Made by a program: the position numbers and the translations under genes. Positions 1 to 7,898 of a stretch of 64,000 bases of DNA are shown here, in pieces (the first letter of the stretch is position 1; each line of letters begins with the position of its first letter). The DNA lies in contig NZ_JADNOP010000012.1 of NCBI RefSeq assembly GCF_015557635.1, positions 1-64,000 of the forward strand, in the 5' to 3' direction. The notes beneath the pieces are model-generated. The model did no database searches and was not told the DNA's origin. It saw nothing but the letters and a program-made list of their open reading frames with translations. Source of the stretch: Fusicatenibacter saccharivorans. Its GTDB lineage: Bacteria; Bacillota; Clostridia; Lachnospirales; Lachnospiraceae.

Positions 1-30
1 GCTTTATTTTGTTATCCTCACCACTTCCGA

Positions 31-1244
31 CTACTCTATTCTCCCCAGCATAGCTGGGGGATTAGACTTTTCATTTATGGAAAGAGTCGATAACACTTTT
101 AGGATTTTATTATTATTTGTTAATAAATCAATCTCCGCAGAAAGATTCGTCACTCTTTTTTCTTTTTCTTTAATATTTTTTTTAAATTCTCAAAGTCTTT
201 CTTATAAAATTTTCCTTCATCATAAGTAACCACAATTTCAAAATCCTGAAGAATTGTTTTTCTTGTAAGTTTTAATTTGTTTAACTTTTCATAATTCAAT
301 TCAAGAGCTGTAATAGCATCATCATTATTAAATAATCCTGCCGACACTGCCTCGCGAATAGAATCCTCCTTAGTTGTAAGTAAAACCATTATTTTTTCAA
401 CTGTAGCTATCTGATTTTTTAATGAATTATTACTAATCAGCTTTCGAATTTCATTTTTAGCTATTATGTATCCACAGTTTTTCAGTTCAATTTTTTGCTC
501 TAAAAGTGCATCCCTATTTAAATTTTCAACTTCTAAATTCTCTCCAAGATAAAATATTGTATCAGGATATGAAACCTGACTAGATTCTCTCTGCCCCTTT
601 TCTAACTGATCCACTTGGTTAGTGATTAGCTCTTGTGGCACTTTTTGCTTTTTCTTATCTTCTATGTAGCGCTCCACATCATCGGCAAATATCTCTATAT
701 TTTCGGCTATCTGTTTTTGCTCATCATAATTTGTAATGAATTCACTGAATAATGCTTCAAGATCTCCTCTTTTGGTACTTTGAACGCTAAATGATTTTTG
801 AACATCGCAAAAATGGAAATTATAAAAACTACGTCCAACATATTGATTAATAAATGCATTAGCCTCATTTTCATTTCCATTAAGCGTAACCTTAGAGACA
901 TCCGGGTTTAATTCATCTTTTTTTTGCTCTCTACAGAGAATATTTTCATTTTCGTCATCCATTATCCAAAGATAGACCTACACTTTTGATGTATTACTAG
1001 AATCTCTATGCTTCAATATCCCATTTGTATTTTGTTTTCGATCAGATTCATTTGTACTCCTATTATTAAACGCTGTTTTTAAACGTCCTATTTCACCTGT
1101 TAAACACCATTCAATTGCATCTATGGTGGTCGTCTTTCCTATTCCATTTGCAGCAGATAACAAAACAACGGATTTATCATTAAAATCAATTGTCTTGTCA
1201 CGAAATCCTCTGAAATTTACCATTCTTAGTTTACGAATAATCAC
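31..1244 (-). pseudogene. ABC-3C system SMC-like ATPase, disrupted
   Basis: This is the third gene of an ABC-three-component locus; its start overlaps the stop of the middle component (ATGA). The N-terminus reads as an SMC/RecF-type ATPase: a start like MIIRKLRMVNFRGF, then a Walker A AANGIGKTT around residues 32-40. An in-frame TAG at 978-980 interrupts the frame, and the same frame continues with VYLWIMDDENEN and about 270 charged, coiled-coil-like residues to a TGA at 150-152. That stop lies beside an A-rich stretch with a six-A run (156-161 on the complement). A -1 shift there would add about 44 codons to a TAG at 31-33. I see no ABC signature or Walker B motif, so the C-terminal half appears lost. 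Family assignment rests on the start motif and gene order. The gene looks dead, which would disarm the system unless another copy exists. Confidence 0.7.
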
Positions 1245-1873
1245 GTTTCAAGCCACTCCTTAATTTTTTCAAAATCCTGAACACTAAACGACTTATCAAT
1301 TATACCTTCATGTTCTTTTCTTTTTGCTTTCTTATGTTGCCTTTTTAATAACGAAAAAACGCTTTCATCTTCTGGCAATAGTCTTCTTAATAAACCTATC
1401 TGTTCTTCATCAGGCAAAAAATCTTTTATGGGAATCATATGAAAAGGTAATTCAATTGCTTCATCATCATCAAGTATTATTTTATTTCTATCACTCATAT
1501 TTCCCTTAAGAATGATTTTTCGCGAAACAAGTAAATTTCCTTCTCGATTTTTATCCGGATTATCGTCTGAACAAATTATCAGTTGAACGATATTGTATTT
1601 AAGCCTATGAATATCCGTGTTTTTACCATTAATGATTGCAAACACACGGATACGATCATCCCATGTGTCACACAACTCATTAATATCCATTATATTACCA
1701 TCTAATACAAAAAACAGCTCATCACGATTTTGACTAATATAAATTCCTAATAGTTCCACAGGTTTATCATCAATATCAAATAAATCCTCAAGGTTTATTT
1801 CATCGTCAATAATATTCGCGCTATCCAAAAGATTTAAATACCCATTTGACTTAAATTCATCTTGTAAAATCAA
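1241..1873 (-). CDS. ABC-3C system middle component-like protein
   Basis: This 210-residue acidic protein has no membrane segment or catalytic motif that I recognise. It sits 2 bp after the effector-like gene and overlaps the ATPase gene by 4 bp, the usual order (effector, middle component, ATPase) for ABC-three-component systems. Middle components are thought to bridge the ATPase and the effector. The C-terminus (KIKEWLET) ends exactly where the ATPase begins, which indicates translational coupling. The call depends mostly on context. The gene is full length, although its ATPase partner is broken. Confidence 0.55.
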   Translation of the reverse strand: MILQDEFKSNGYLNLLDSANIIDDEINLEDLFDIDDKPVELLGIYISQNRDELFFVLDGNIMDINELCDTWDDRIRVFAIINGKNTDIHRLKYNIVQLIICSDDNPDKNREGNLLVSRKIILKGNMSDRNKIILDDDEAIELPFHMIPIKDFLPDEEQIGLLRRLLPEDESVFSLLKRQHKKAKRKEHEGIIDKSFSVQDFEKIKEWLET

Positions 1874-1875
1874 AA

Positions 1876-3420
1876 CTACTCCTCCCCATTAACACATTTT
1901 TCAGAGAAAATACAATCTCTACATATCTCCGGAATACTCCATTCCTTTTCATCTATTCCAATGCAATCCATGCATTCTATATAAAAGCTATCTTCCCCTA
2001 AATCAGCTACCGTAGGATTTTCAATTATATCTGCTTGACTATAGCTATAATAATTTTTTCCCATAAGAATTTTATTATTTTCATAAAACCATTTTTCAGG
2101 TTTTTGTGATAGCTTTATCATACGCCCGGCTATTTTTCGTGTTATCCGTCTAAAATTCCCCCCTGGGTTAGGAAGTATTACACAATGACTCACATACTTA
2201 TCATCTGGAAAATTGAAGCAGACGTATTCCATGACCCTTCCATCGATATAATGATCTGGTCTCAACAACTCTATATTAATTGTAATGTCCTCTACTTGTA
2301 GAATTTTTTCCTGGCAAAGATTCAAAATAATCTTCCACATATATTCTAAAAATAATATATATGAAAGTTTGCATTCAGCAATTTTGATTACACGTGTATC
2401 CATTGATAAAGTCTTATACTCAGAGACTTTTCTTTCCTCTTCTAAGCTAAAAGTATTCAATAGCTTATACTGTCCATCAACTGTATTTGCAACATCTTCA
2501 ATCCAACAAACAGTATTTCGATAAATCAAATCTAATAAGGCCATCTGTAGCTCAGACAAACCATTGTCACCGATAATATCCCCATATACCTCAGATGCAA
2601 TGCCAACCAAATAACTAACAATAATATTCTCTGTCTTAGTCTGGCTCGATTCGAGCATATATCTTGTAAAGTCTTTTTTTTCAAATTTCAGACTAGCAAA
2701 ATCCGGATCGACCAGCGAATATCTTTTTTGAATATAGGATATAGCTAATCCCAATAAAATAACCGGCCAATTATCCTCGTTACTCCCCTTAACATAATTA
2801 GGGAATTCTTTTTCCAATTTTTCCATCAATTCTTCCCTATACTCAACGATATTCTTTTGTGAAGAAATTTTGAATTGATTTATAAAATCCTTTAATGAAT
2901 CCTCTGATGCCATAGTTTTAAAAAATTTTGCTTTCTGTTCCTTTTTCTTAGAAATAGTATATATATTACTTCTAAGCCATTTCTTCGAATCTTCTACCGT
3001 TGAATAATCAATTTTCTTAGGAATTTTAATTTTTAAATAATCTTTCATCTCTTGTAGAGTTGGCTTATTAATCTCAGGTACTCTATGAATATAAAGACTC
3101 GGTATAGCATCCAAGGTACTTCCAAGCATCTTAAGGCGAAGATATTGATAATAAAGATCGGTAAATATTTCTTCCCTTTGGGGTGAAGTATTGGGATAAT
3201 ACTTTACCTGAATAAACTCAAATTTTCCATTTTTATAGAAAACATCCACATCCTCCAAATATTCAGAACAAACATATTCTACTTTGTCTCGAAGAAGACA
3301 CATAATAGTAATGTAGTCTTGAAATATAAACCCCCTTATTTTACTTGTCGCATCGCGTTTTTTATCCCCCTCGTACATGACTGATATTTTATCTATTTCA
3401 TCCTTCGACAATGTACACAA
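1876..3420 (-). CDS. ABC-3C effector-like protein with DUF4297/Cap4-type nuclease N-terminus
   Basis: A 514-residue protein whose N-terminus carries the pattern of DUF4297-like PD-(D/E)XK nucleases: SKIRGFIFQDY near residues 26-36, an acidic pair at 56-57 (LEDVDVF), and QVKYY at 71-75. The C-terminus ends in a small cysteine cluster (CRDC...EKC), possibly metal binding. The start is probably TTG at 3420, placed 8 bp after a GAGGAGG site. It is the first gene of the three-gene ABC-3C cassette and lies about 95 bp downstream of the zinc-ribbon nuclease gene. A DNA-degrading effector role is inferred from the family and is not demonstrated by the sequence. Confidence 0.6.
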   Translation of the reverse strand: MCTLSKDEIDKISVMYEGDKKRDATSKIRGFIFQDYITIMCLLRDKVEYVCSEYLEDVDVFYKNGKFEFIQVKYYPNTSPQREEIFTDLYYQYLRLKMLGSTLDAIPSLYIHRVPEINKPTLQEMKDYLKIKIPKKIDYSTVEDSKKWLRSNIYTISKKKEQKAKFFKTMASEDSLKDFINQFKISSQKNIVEYREELMEKLEKEFPNYVKGSNEDNWPVILLGLAISYIQKRYSLVDPDFASLKFEKKDFTRYMLESSQTKTENIIVSYLVGIASEVYGDIIGDNGLSELQMALLDLIYRNTVCWIEDVANTVDGQYKLLNTFSLEEERKVSEYKTLSMDTRVIKIAECKLSYILFLEYMWKIILNLCQEKILQVEDITINIELLRPDHYIDGRVMEYVCFNFPDDKYVSHCVILPNPGGNFRRITRKIAGRMIKLSQKPEKWFYENNKILMGKNYYSYSQADIIENPTVADLGEDSFYIECMDCIGIDEKEWSIPEICRDCIFSEKCVNGEE

Positions 3421-3515
3421 ATGCTAGACCTCCTCATATCCAGTAGTTTCTTTAATCATAAAATTTGCTCTTTTCAAATAAAAATCATATCATAAGCGCA
3501 TTCACATTTTCATAA

Positions 3516-5648
3516 TTACTCTAAATAAATTCTCTTTTTCGCCATCGCCACCATTGAATCAATTCTACGATAAACTTCTCTCCCATTCCAGTCAATCCAC
3601 CATGCTTTTTGGGTACTATATGGAGCAACCATATTTGATTGTATTTCGCCATTTTTAGCTGGATGCCACATAGCTGCAATCATTGGATATCTCGTTTGCA
3701 AATCATTAAATCCTGACAAAACTTTCTGTCCACTGCAGTAGGGACAACCATTTCCATTGGTCTTTGCCATATTTTTGGTACGATTACTGACCGCGGATAA
3801 ATAAGAATGTCCCTTAGGGCAAATCCACCAGACCTTTCGATGGGTATATGGGCTCATTCCTCTTGGATCAACATCCTTATTCTTCTCTACATCCCATTCT
3901 CTTTCCAATTTAGGAAATATTGTAAACAAATCATTTTCCCCGCAAATAGCCTTTCTTCCTGAACAATACGGACATCCACTCTTTGCATTGGTTCTACTCG
4001 CAACAGTTGTCATATAACTATGATTCCTTTCGCATTTCCACCAAACGCGTTTTACAGTTCCGGGCATCACTTGGCTAGGTTGCAGTCCTCCATTCTTTTC
4101 TTCATCCCATTCCTTTGCAATTTCTGGATATCGTGTTTGCAAATCATTATATCCACTCAATAGCCTCTGGCCAGCGCAAATCGGACATCCAGCTCCCTTA
4201 GCTCGTGCACATGGTGCCATCTGATATTCATGCCCCTTCTTGCAAACCCACCAGACTTTCTTTCCACTCCCATATGATATTTGTTCCGGTTTCAATTTAC
4301 CATTCTTTTCACAATTCCATTCTTTCAAAAATTCCGGATGACGCGCCGCAATAGAATTTTCTTTTATTGAAAAACAATAGAGATTCCATATTTCTGTTCT
4401 TTTTTCTTCAAAATCAATTATTTCTACATTCAAATCTCCTGTCAGCAAATAGCAAACTTGTCTTATTGCGAAAGAAAGATTATTAAACAAATTATCCTTT
4501 TCTCGAATCCAAATAATATCTTTTTCTTCCTGCGGTTTTTCTCCCTCATATTCTTTGATTCTAATAACACGAATTCCTTTTTTCTGAAAGAAAAGATCCT
4601 TTTTTCGCTCTTTTTCTCTATTTGTATGAAATCGCTTTCCATCATATTCAATTCCTGCTTTAAGTTCCGGAATATAAATATCTAATTCTTTTCCTTCCAA
4701 TTGGTATCTATTTTCTGTCTGAGGATATTGTTTTTTGAAATAAAAATAAATACACTGCTCAGGAAAAGAGGTTTGCCTTTCCTTCGCGCAAATTGGACAA
4801 CTAGTTCCTCTTATTTTTGTTCTATTTTCCGGAGCTGCCTGATAAGAATGACCTACAGGACAGATCCACCAGTATTTTTTGTGTGCTCCTGGCCCTATCT
4901 GATCCGGTGTAATCCCTCCATTCTTCTTTACATCCCACTCTACGGCAATCTCTGGATACAAACTTTCAAGATCATTAACTCCTTTTTCTCTCCTCTTTCC
5001 AGCACAAACTGGACAACCACTTTTTCTTTCACCTTTTTTTACACGCGCATTTAAGCTTTGCTGATACTCATGTCCCTTCGAACAAATCCACCAAACCTTC
5101 TTTCCACAAGATGCAAAAACATCCTCTGGCCTAAAATTACCATTTCGAAATGGATGCCATTCTACTGCTACCTCCGGACATACTGTTTTCAAATCATTAA
5201 AGCCCGGCAATAATTTTTTATTTGCACAATATGGGCAACCTTCTCCCCGTTCTTTTCTTGTTCGCTGATTAATTGACGCTTCATATTCATGCCCATTTTT
5301 GCACTTCCACCATACTTTTTTATTCGAGCAAACGGTCACTTGATCTGGTGTCAAATTCTTATTTTTTTCAAAATTCCATTCTTGAGCAACTTCCGGTCGA
5401 AAAGTGCTTAAATCATTAAAGCCTTTCCACACCTTCTGATTCGCGCAATAAGGACACCCGCTTGTTTTTTTAGATGTTATTTTATTAGGCGATGCCTCCC
5501 ACCGATGGCCAAACTCACAAATCCAGCTTACCTTTTTTTCACTACCATAAGACAATTTTTCTGGCTCTTCTATATTCTCTTTATCCCATCGTGCCAAAAT
5601 ATCTTGTCGCTCATGTTCCATACACCATTCTTTTAAGGATTTTCCCAT
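3516..5648 (-). CDS. Zinc-ribbon repeat protein with central Vsr-like nuclease domain
   Basis: This 710-residue protein is built from about 70-residue repeats of the DUF4379 'probable zinc-ribbon' type (PE.A.EW, then KVWW.C..GH, then GCPYC). Four repeats fill residues 12-290. A Vsr/PD-(D/E)XK-like domain follows at about 295-400, with D323 in ELDIYIP, E334 in GIEYDG and H341. Three more zinc-binding repeats follow, and a last repeat has lost its cysteines (WIDWNGRE). The ATG abuts the TGA of the HNH gene, so the two are translationally coupled. The repeats could bind DNA or RNA and position the central nuclease; this is inference. Its place in a run of nuclease, methyltransferase and helicase genes suggests defence. 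Confidence 0.75.
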   Translation of the reverse strand: MGKSLKEWCMEHERQDILARWDKENIEEPEKLSYGSEKKVSWICEFGHRWEASPNKITSKKTSGCPYCANQKVWKGFNDLSTFRPEVAQEWNFEKNKNLTPDQVTVCSNKKVWWKCKNGHEYEASINQRTRKERGEGCPYCANKKLLPGFNDLKTVCPEVAVEWHPFRNGNFRPEDVFASCGKKVWWICSKGHEYQQSLNARVKKGERKSGCPVCAGKRREKGVNDLESLYPEIAVEWDVKKNGGITPDQIGPGAHKKYWWICPVGHSYQAAPENRTKIRGTSCPICAKERQTSFPEQCIYFYFKKQYPQTENRYQLEGKELDIYIPELKAGIEYDGKRFHTNREKERKKDLFFQKKGIRVIRIKEYEGEKPQEEKDIIWIREKDNLFNNLSFAIRQVCYLLTGDLNVEIIDFEEKRTEIWNLYCFSIKENSIAARHPEFLKEWNCEKNGKLKPEQISYGSGKKVWWVCKKGHEYQMAPCARAKGAGCPICAGQRLLSGYNDLQTRYPEIAKEWDEEKNGGLQPSQVMPGTVKRVWWKCERNHSYMTTVASRTNAKSGCPYCSGRKAICGENDLFTIFPKLEREWDVEKNKDVDPRGMSPYTHRKVWWICPKGHSYLSAVSNRTKNMAKTNGNGCPYCSGQKVLSGFNDLQTRYPMIAAMWHPAKNGEIQSNMVAPYSTQKAWWIDWNGREVYRRIDSMVAMAKKRIYLE

Positions 5649-6830
5649 TCACGTCCCTCTATTCCAAACCTCATACCCCTGCCGTCTCGCCGAATCATAC
5701 ACCGGCTGCATATTCTTCTGTAAAATATTATAAAACTGCTCCCGTGAATTTCCCTTGCAATACAGTTCTCTTCCAGCCCAGATAGAATGTAAATTATCTC
5801 GATAGCATCCTTCAAACAATTTATGTATTCCCGGCTTTTCATGAATAAACCCATACAGCAAATACTGATTCTCAGCAAATCTTTCAAAAAACGGATCCCA
5901 TTTCGGAAGCTTATTACTTTTCGCCGAATTCAAGGAAGAATCCATCGGCATCAAATTCCAAAGTTCATCGTTCATGACAAACGACCATGGAATAAAGTGA
6001 TCTACATCATATGCTTTTGGCGCGACAACTTCTCCGGTAAACACGTCTCTGACTTCCGTCAGTTCCAGAATACCCTCCCATAGTTTCCGCACATGATTCA
6101 ATTTCCGCATTTTCTCATCCATCGGCGCCAGTTTATATACAAGACCTGGAACTTCTGGATTATTGTTTTGCAACCATTTGACCTTTTCATATTGAATCCA
6201 TCCGAGAATCGATACCGTGTTATCCTGAATCATCTTTGTCCAAGATGGCTGAAAATATATTTCTTTTTTGAGCTTACTCCCTGTTCCCAGTGTATACGGT
6301 AATATCACAACGTGCTCATTAATTCTCTCAATATATTCCGTCATTCGCCGTACGCTTCCCCAATCTGCTGGTTCTTCCGCTCTATCAAAAAATCCTGCAA
6401 GAGCTCTGTACGGAACCATATTGGTGAGCTGCTCTTTTGATGTTTTCAATTCCAGTGCATACTTTTTAATCGCATTTTTAATTTCTACCTTGGATGCATT
6501 TGCAGGCAGATTGCTGAGTTCTGATAATTTACTTACAGCTCTCTCCAATCCATCTTTTACTTGTCCATCGATTGGCATTCCGCTCAGATGGATGTGAAAC
6601 TCGCGGACCGAGTACCATGCATTGCAAATCATTTCATCGATCACCGCATCAAAAGTGGTTTCTTTTATGCCTTCCGCAATAAGCTGGACAATCGCTTCCA
6701 ACCAATAAAACTTGTAACAATAGGACGGATCTTTCATCATGTGTGAAAACCCTTCAATATCTAATGTATTGTAATATTTCCCATCCAGTTTCAAACTATA
6801 TCCGATTTTTGAAGTATCAAATTCAACCAC
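5649..6830 (-). CDS. HNH endonuclease
   Basis: A 393-residue protein with an HNH motif in its C-terminal half: DVDH at 275-278 (DHFIPWSF), N292 in WNLMPMD and N301/K310 in a Cas9-like HNH arrangement. The N-terminal 250 residues are mostly helical and unrecognised; they may recognise the target. The start is probably GTG at 6830, within the end of the methyltransferase gene (about 40 bp overlap), preceded by GAGGAAAA. The stop touches the start of the zinc-ribbon nuclease. Tight packing with a methyltransferase raises the possibility of a modification-sensitive or restriction-type partnership, which is inference. Confidence 0.75.
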   Translation of the reverse strand: MVEFDTSKIGYSLKLDGKYYNTLDIEGFSHMMKDPSYCYKFYWLEAIVQLIAEGIKETTFDAVIDEMICNAWYSVREFHIHLSGMPIDGQVKDGLERAVSKLSELSNLPANASKVEIKNAIKKYALELKTSKEQLTNMVPYRALAGFFDRAEEPADWGSVRRMTEYIERINEHVVILPYTLGTGSKLKKEIYFQPSWTKMIQDNTVSILGWIQYEKVKWLQNNNPEVPGLVYKLAPMDEKMRKLNHVRKLWEGILELTEVRDVFTGEVVAPKAYDVDHFIPWSFVMNDELWNLMPMDSSLNSAKSNKLPKWDPFFERFAENQYLLYGFIHEKPGIHKLFEGCYRDNLHSIWAGRELYCKGNSREQFYNILQKNMQPVYDSARRQGYEVWNRGT

Positions 6831-7423
6831 TTTTCCTCACTCCTACCCGGACGGACATCTTTCGATATCCAGCATTCTACTATCTTTATTTCTGAAAAGT
6901 CTTTTATAAATGCCGCAAAAGAATTTTCTGTAAAATCGGTATAATATCGTTCTTCACGATATCCCTCATATTCTCCATACTTGAAGGAAGTATAAATATA
7001 TCCTTCTTTCTTTAGGGCACGCATCATTTTATATAGAACATCTTGTAATTCGTCTTTCGAAAGATGTAAGATAGAAGAACACGCCCATATCCCCTCATAC
7101 TTATTTACGAACGAAAGTTCCGAAAATAACATTTTTTTCACTTCAATTTTGACATATTCTCTGGTAATTTTACAAATTTCTTCCGATCCATCTACCGCAT
7201 CGACACGATAACCTTTTTCCAGAAAATATTTACTATCGCGTCCGGATCCACAGCCAAAATCCAAAATATAAGAGCCGGCCGAAAGGTAGGAAAGAAACTT
7301 ATCCTGTACGGAATGAAACTCAACACTCTTTGTATTTTCAATAAATTTAGTCGCATTTTGATTATAATATTGCAGTGTATTTTCGTCCTGCTCTGTAAAT
7401 TTTTTTGTTTGCTCCAAGGTCAT
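6791..7423 (-). CDS. Class I SAM-dependent methyltransferase
   Basis: A 210-residue Rossmann-fold methyltransferase. SAM motif I is ILDFGCGSGRD (residues 53-63), the acidic end of strand 2 is DAVDGS near 75-80, and motif IV-like ACSSILHLS follows. There is no DPPY or PC motif, so it need not be a DNA methylase; small-molecule, RNA or protein substrates remain open. It lies 72 bp downstream of the NUDIX gene and overlaps the HNH gene. The length is normal for a stand-alone enzyme of this class. Its role in the cluster is unknown. Confidence 0.75.
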   Translation of the reverse strand: MTLEQTKKFTEQDENTLQYYNQNATKFIENTKSVEFHSVQDKFLSYLSAGSYILDFGCGSGRDSKYFLEKGYRVDAVDGSEEICKITREYVKIEVKKMLFSELSFVNKYEGIWACSSILHLSKDELQDVLYKMMRALKKEGYIYTSFKYGEYEGYREERYYTDFTENSFAAFIKDFSEIKIVECWISKDVRPGRSEEKWLNLILQKSDIV

Positions 7424-7495
7424 AGTTTCTTTCCACCCTCACTCATTTTTCTACTCGACAGCACTTTTCGTGAAATATATCCTAATTTTCTGTTC

Positions 7496-7897
7496 CTACA
7501 TTCCTTTTCTAATTTCCTCTATCAATGTAATATCTGCAGGTAACCATTCTACTTCGTTCAGTTTTTCTTTCGTCAACCACTTTGCCGCTTCGTGTTCTTT
7601 CAATACAAGATCTCCATTTAAAACTTCACACCAAAAGCAATCCATAGAAAGGTGAAACGCCGGATAGTCATACTCAATCGTATCAATATATTCTCCCACT
7701 TCTATTTCCGTATCCAACTCTTCCATAATTTCTCTTTTCAAAGCTTCCTGCGGTGTCTCACCTTTTTCGATTTTTCCTCCCGGAAATTCCCAGCCGCCTT
7801 TAAATTCTCCATAACCTCTCTGGGTTACAAAAATGATGGATTCTCCTGTTTTATTTACTGCTTTTATTACTGCTGCAACAACTCTGATTGTTTTCAT
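7496..7897 (-). CDS. NUDIX hydrolase, (deoxy)nucleoside triphosphate pyrophosphohydrolase type
   Basis: About 133 residues with a Nudix box, GGKIEKGETPQEALKRE followed by IMEEL. Only the last glycine of the consensus is replaced, by D. GGWEFPGGK and GYGEFKGG resemble MutT-type 8-oxo-dGTP diphosphatases. I chose the ATG at 7897 because the helicase stop lies just before it (TAA, A, ATG) and GGAGGAAAAG precedes it; a longer frame starting at 7924 would overlap the helicase. It probably hydrolyses a modified or signalling nucleotide. Tight coupling to the helicase implies a joint function rather than simple housekeeping. Confidence 0.85.
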   Translation of the reverse strand: MKTIRVVAAVIKAVNKTGESIIFVTQRGYGEFKGGWEFPGGKIEKGETPQEALKREIMEELDTEIEVGEYIDTIEYDYPAFHLSMDCFWCEVLNGDLVLKEHEAAKWLTKEKLNEVEWLPADITLIEEIRKGM

Positions 7898-7898
7898 T

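Noticed and set aside
41-62. Hairpin CCCCAGC-ATA-GCTGGGG as a type I-E-like CRISPR repeat
   Set aside because: Only one copy is in the window, there is no spacer-repeat periodicity, and no cas gene is present. It is more likely a terminator-like hairpin at the end of the broken ATPase.
150-180. Programmed -1 frameshifting at the A-rich run of the ABC-3C ATPase
   Set aside because: The run does not give a proper X XXY YYZ heptamer in the zero frame, the extra frame is only about 44 codons, and no Walker B motif is gained.
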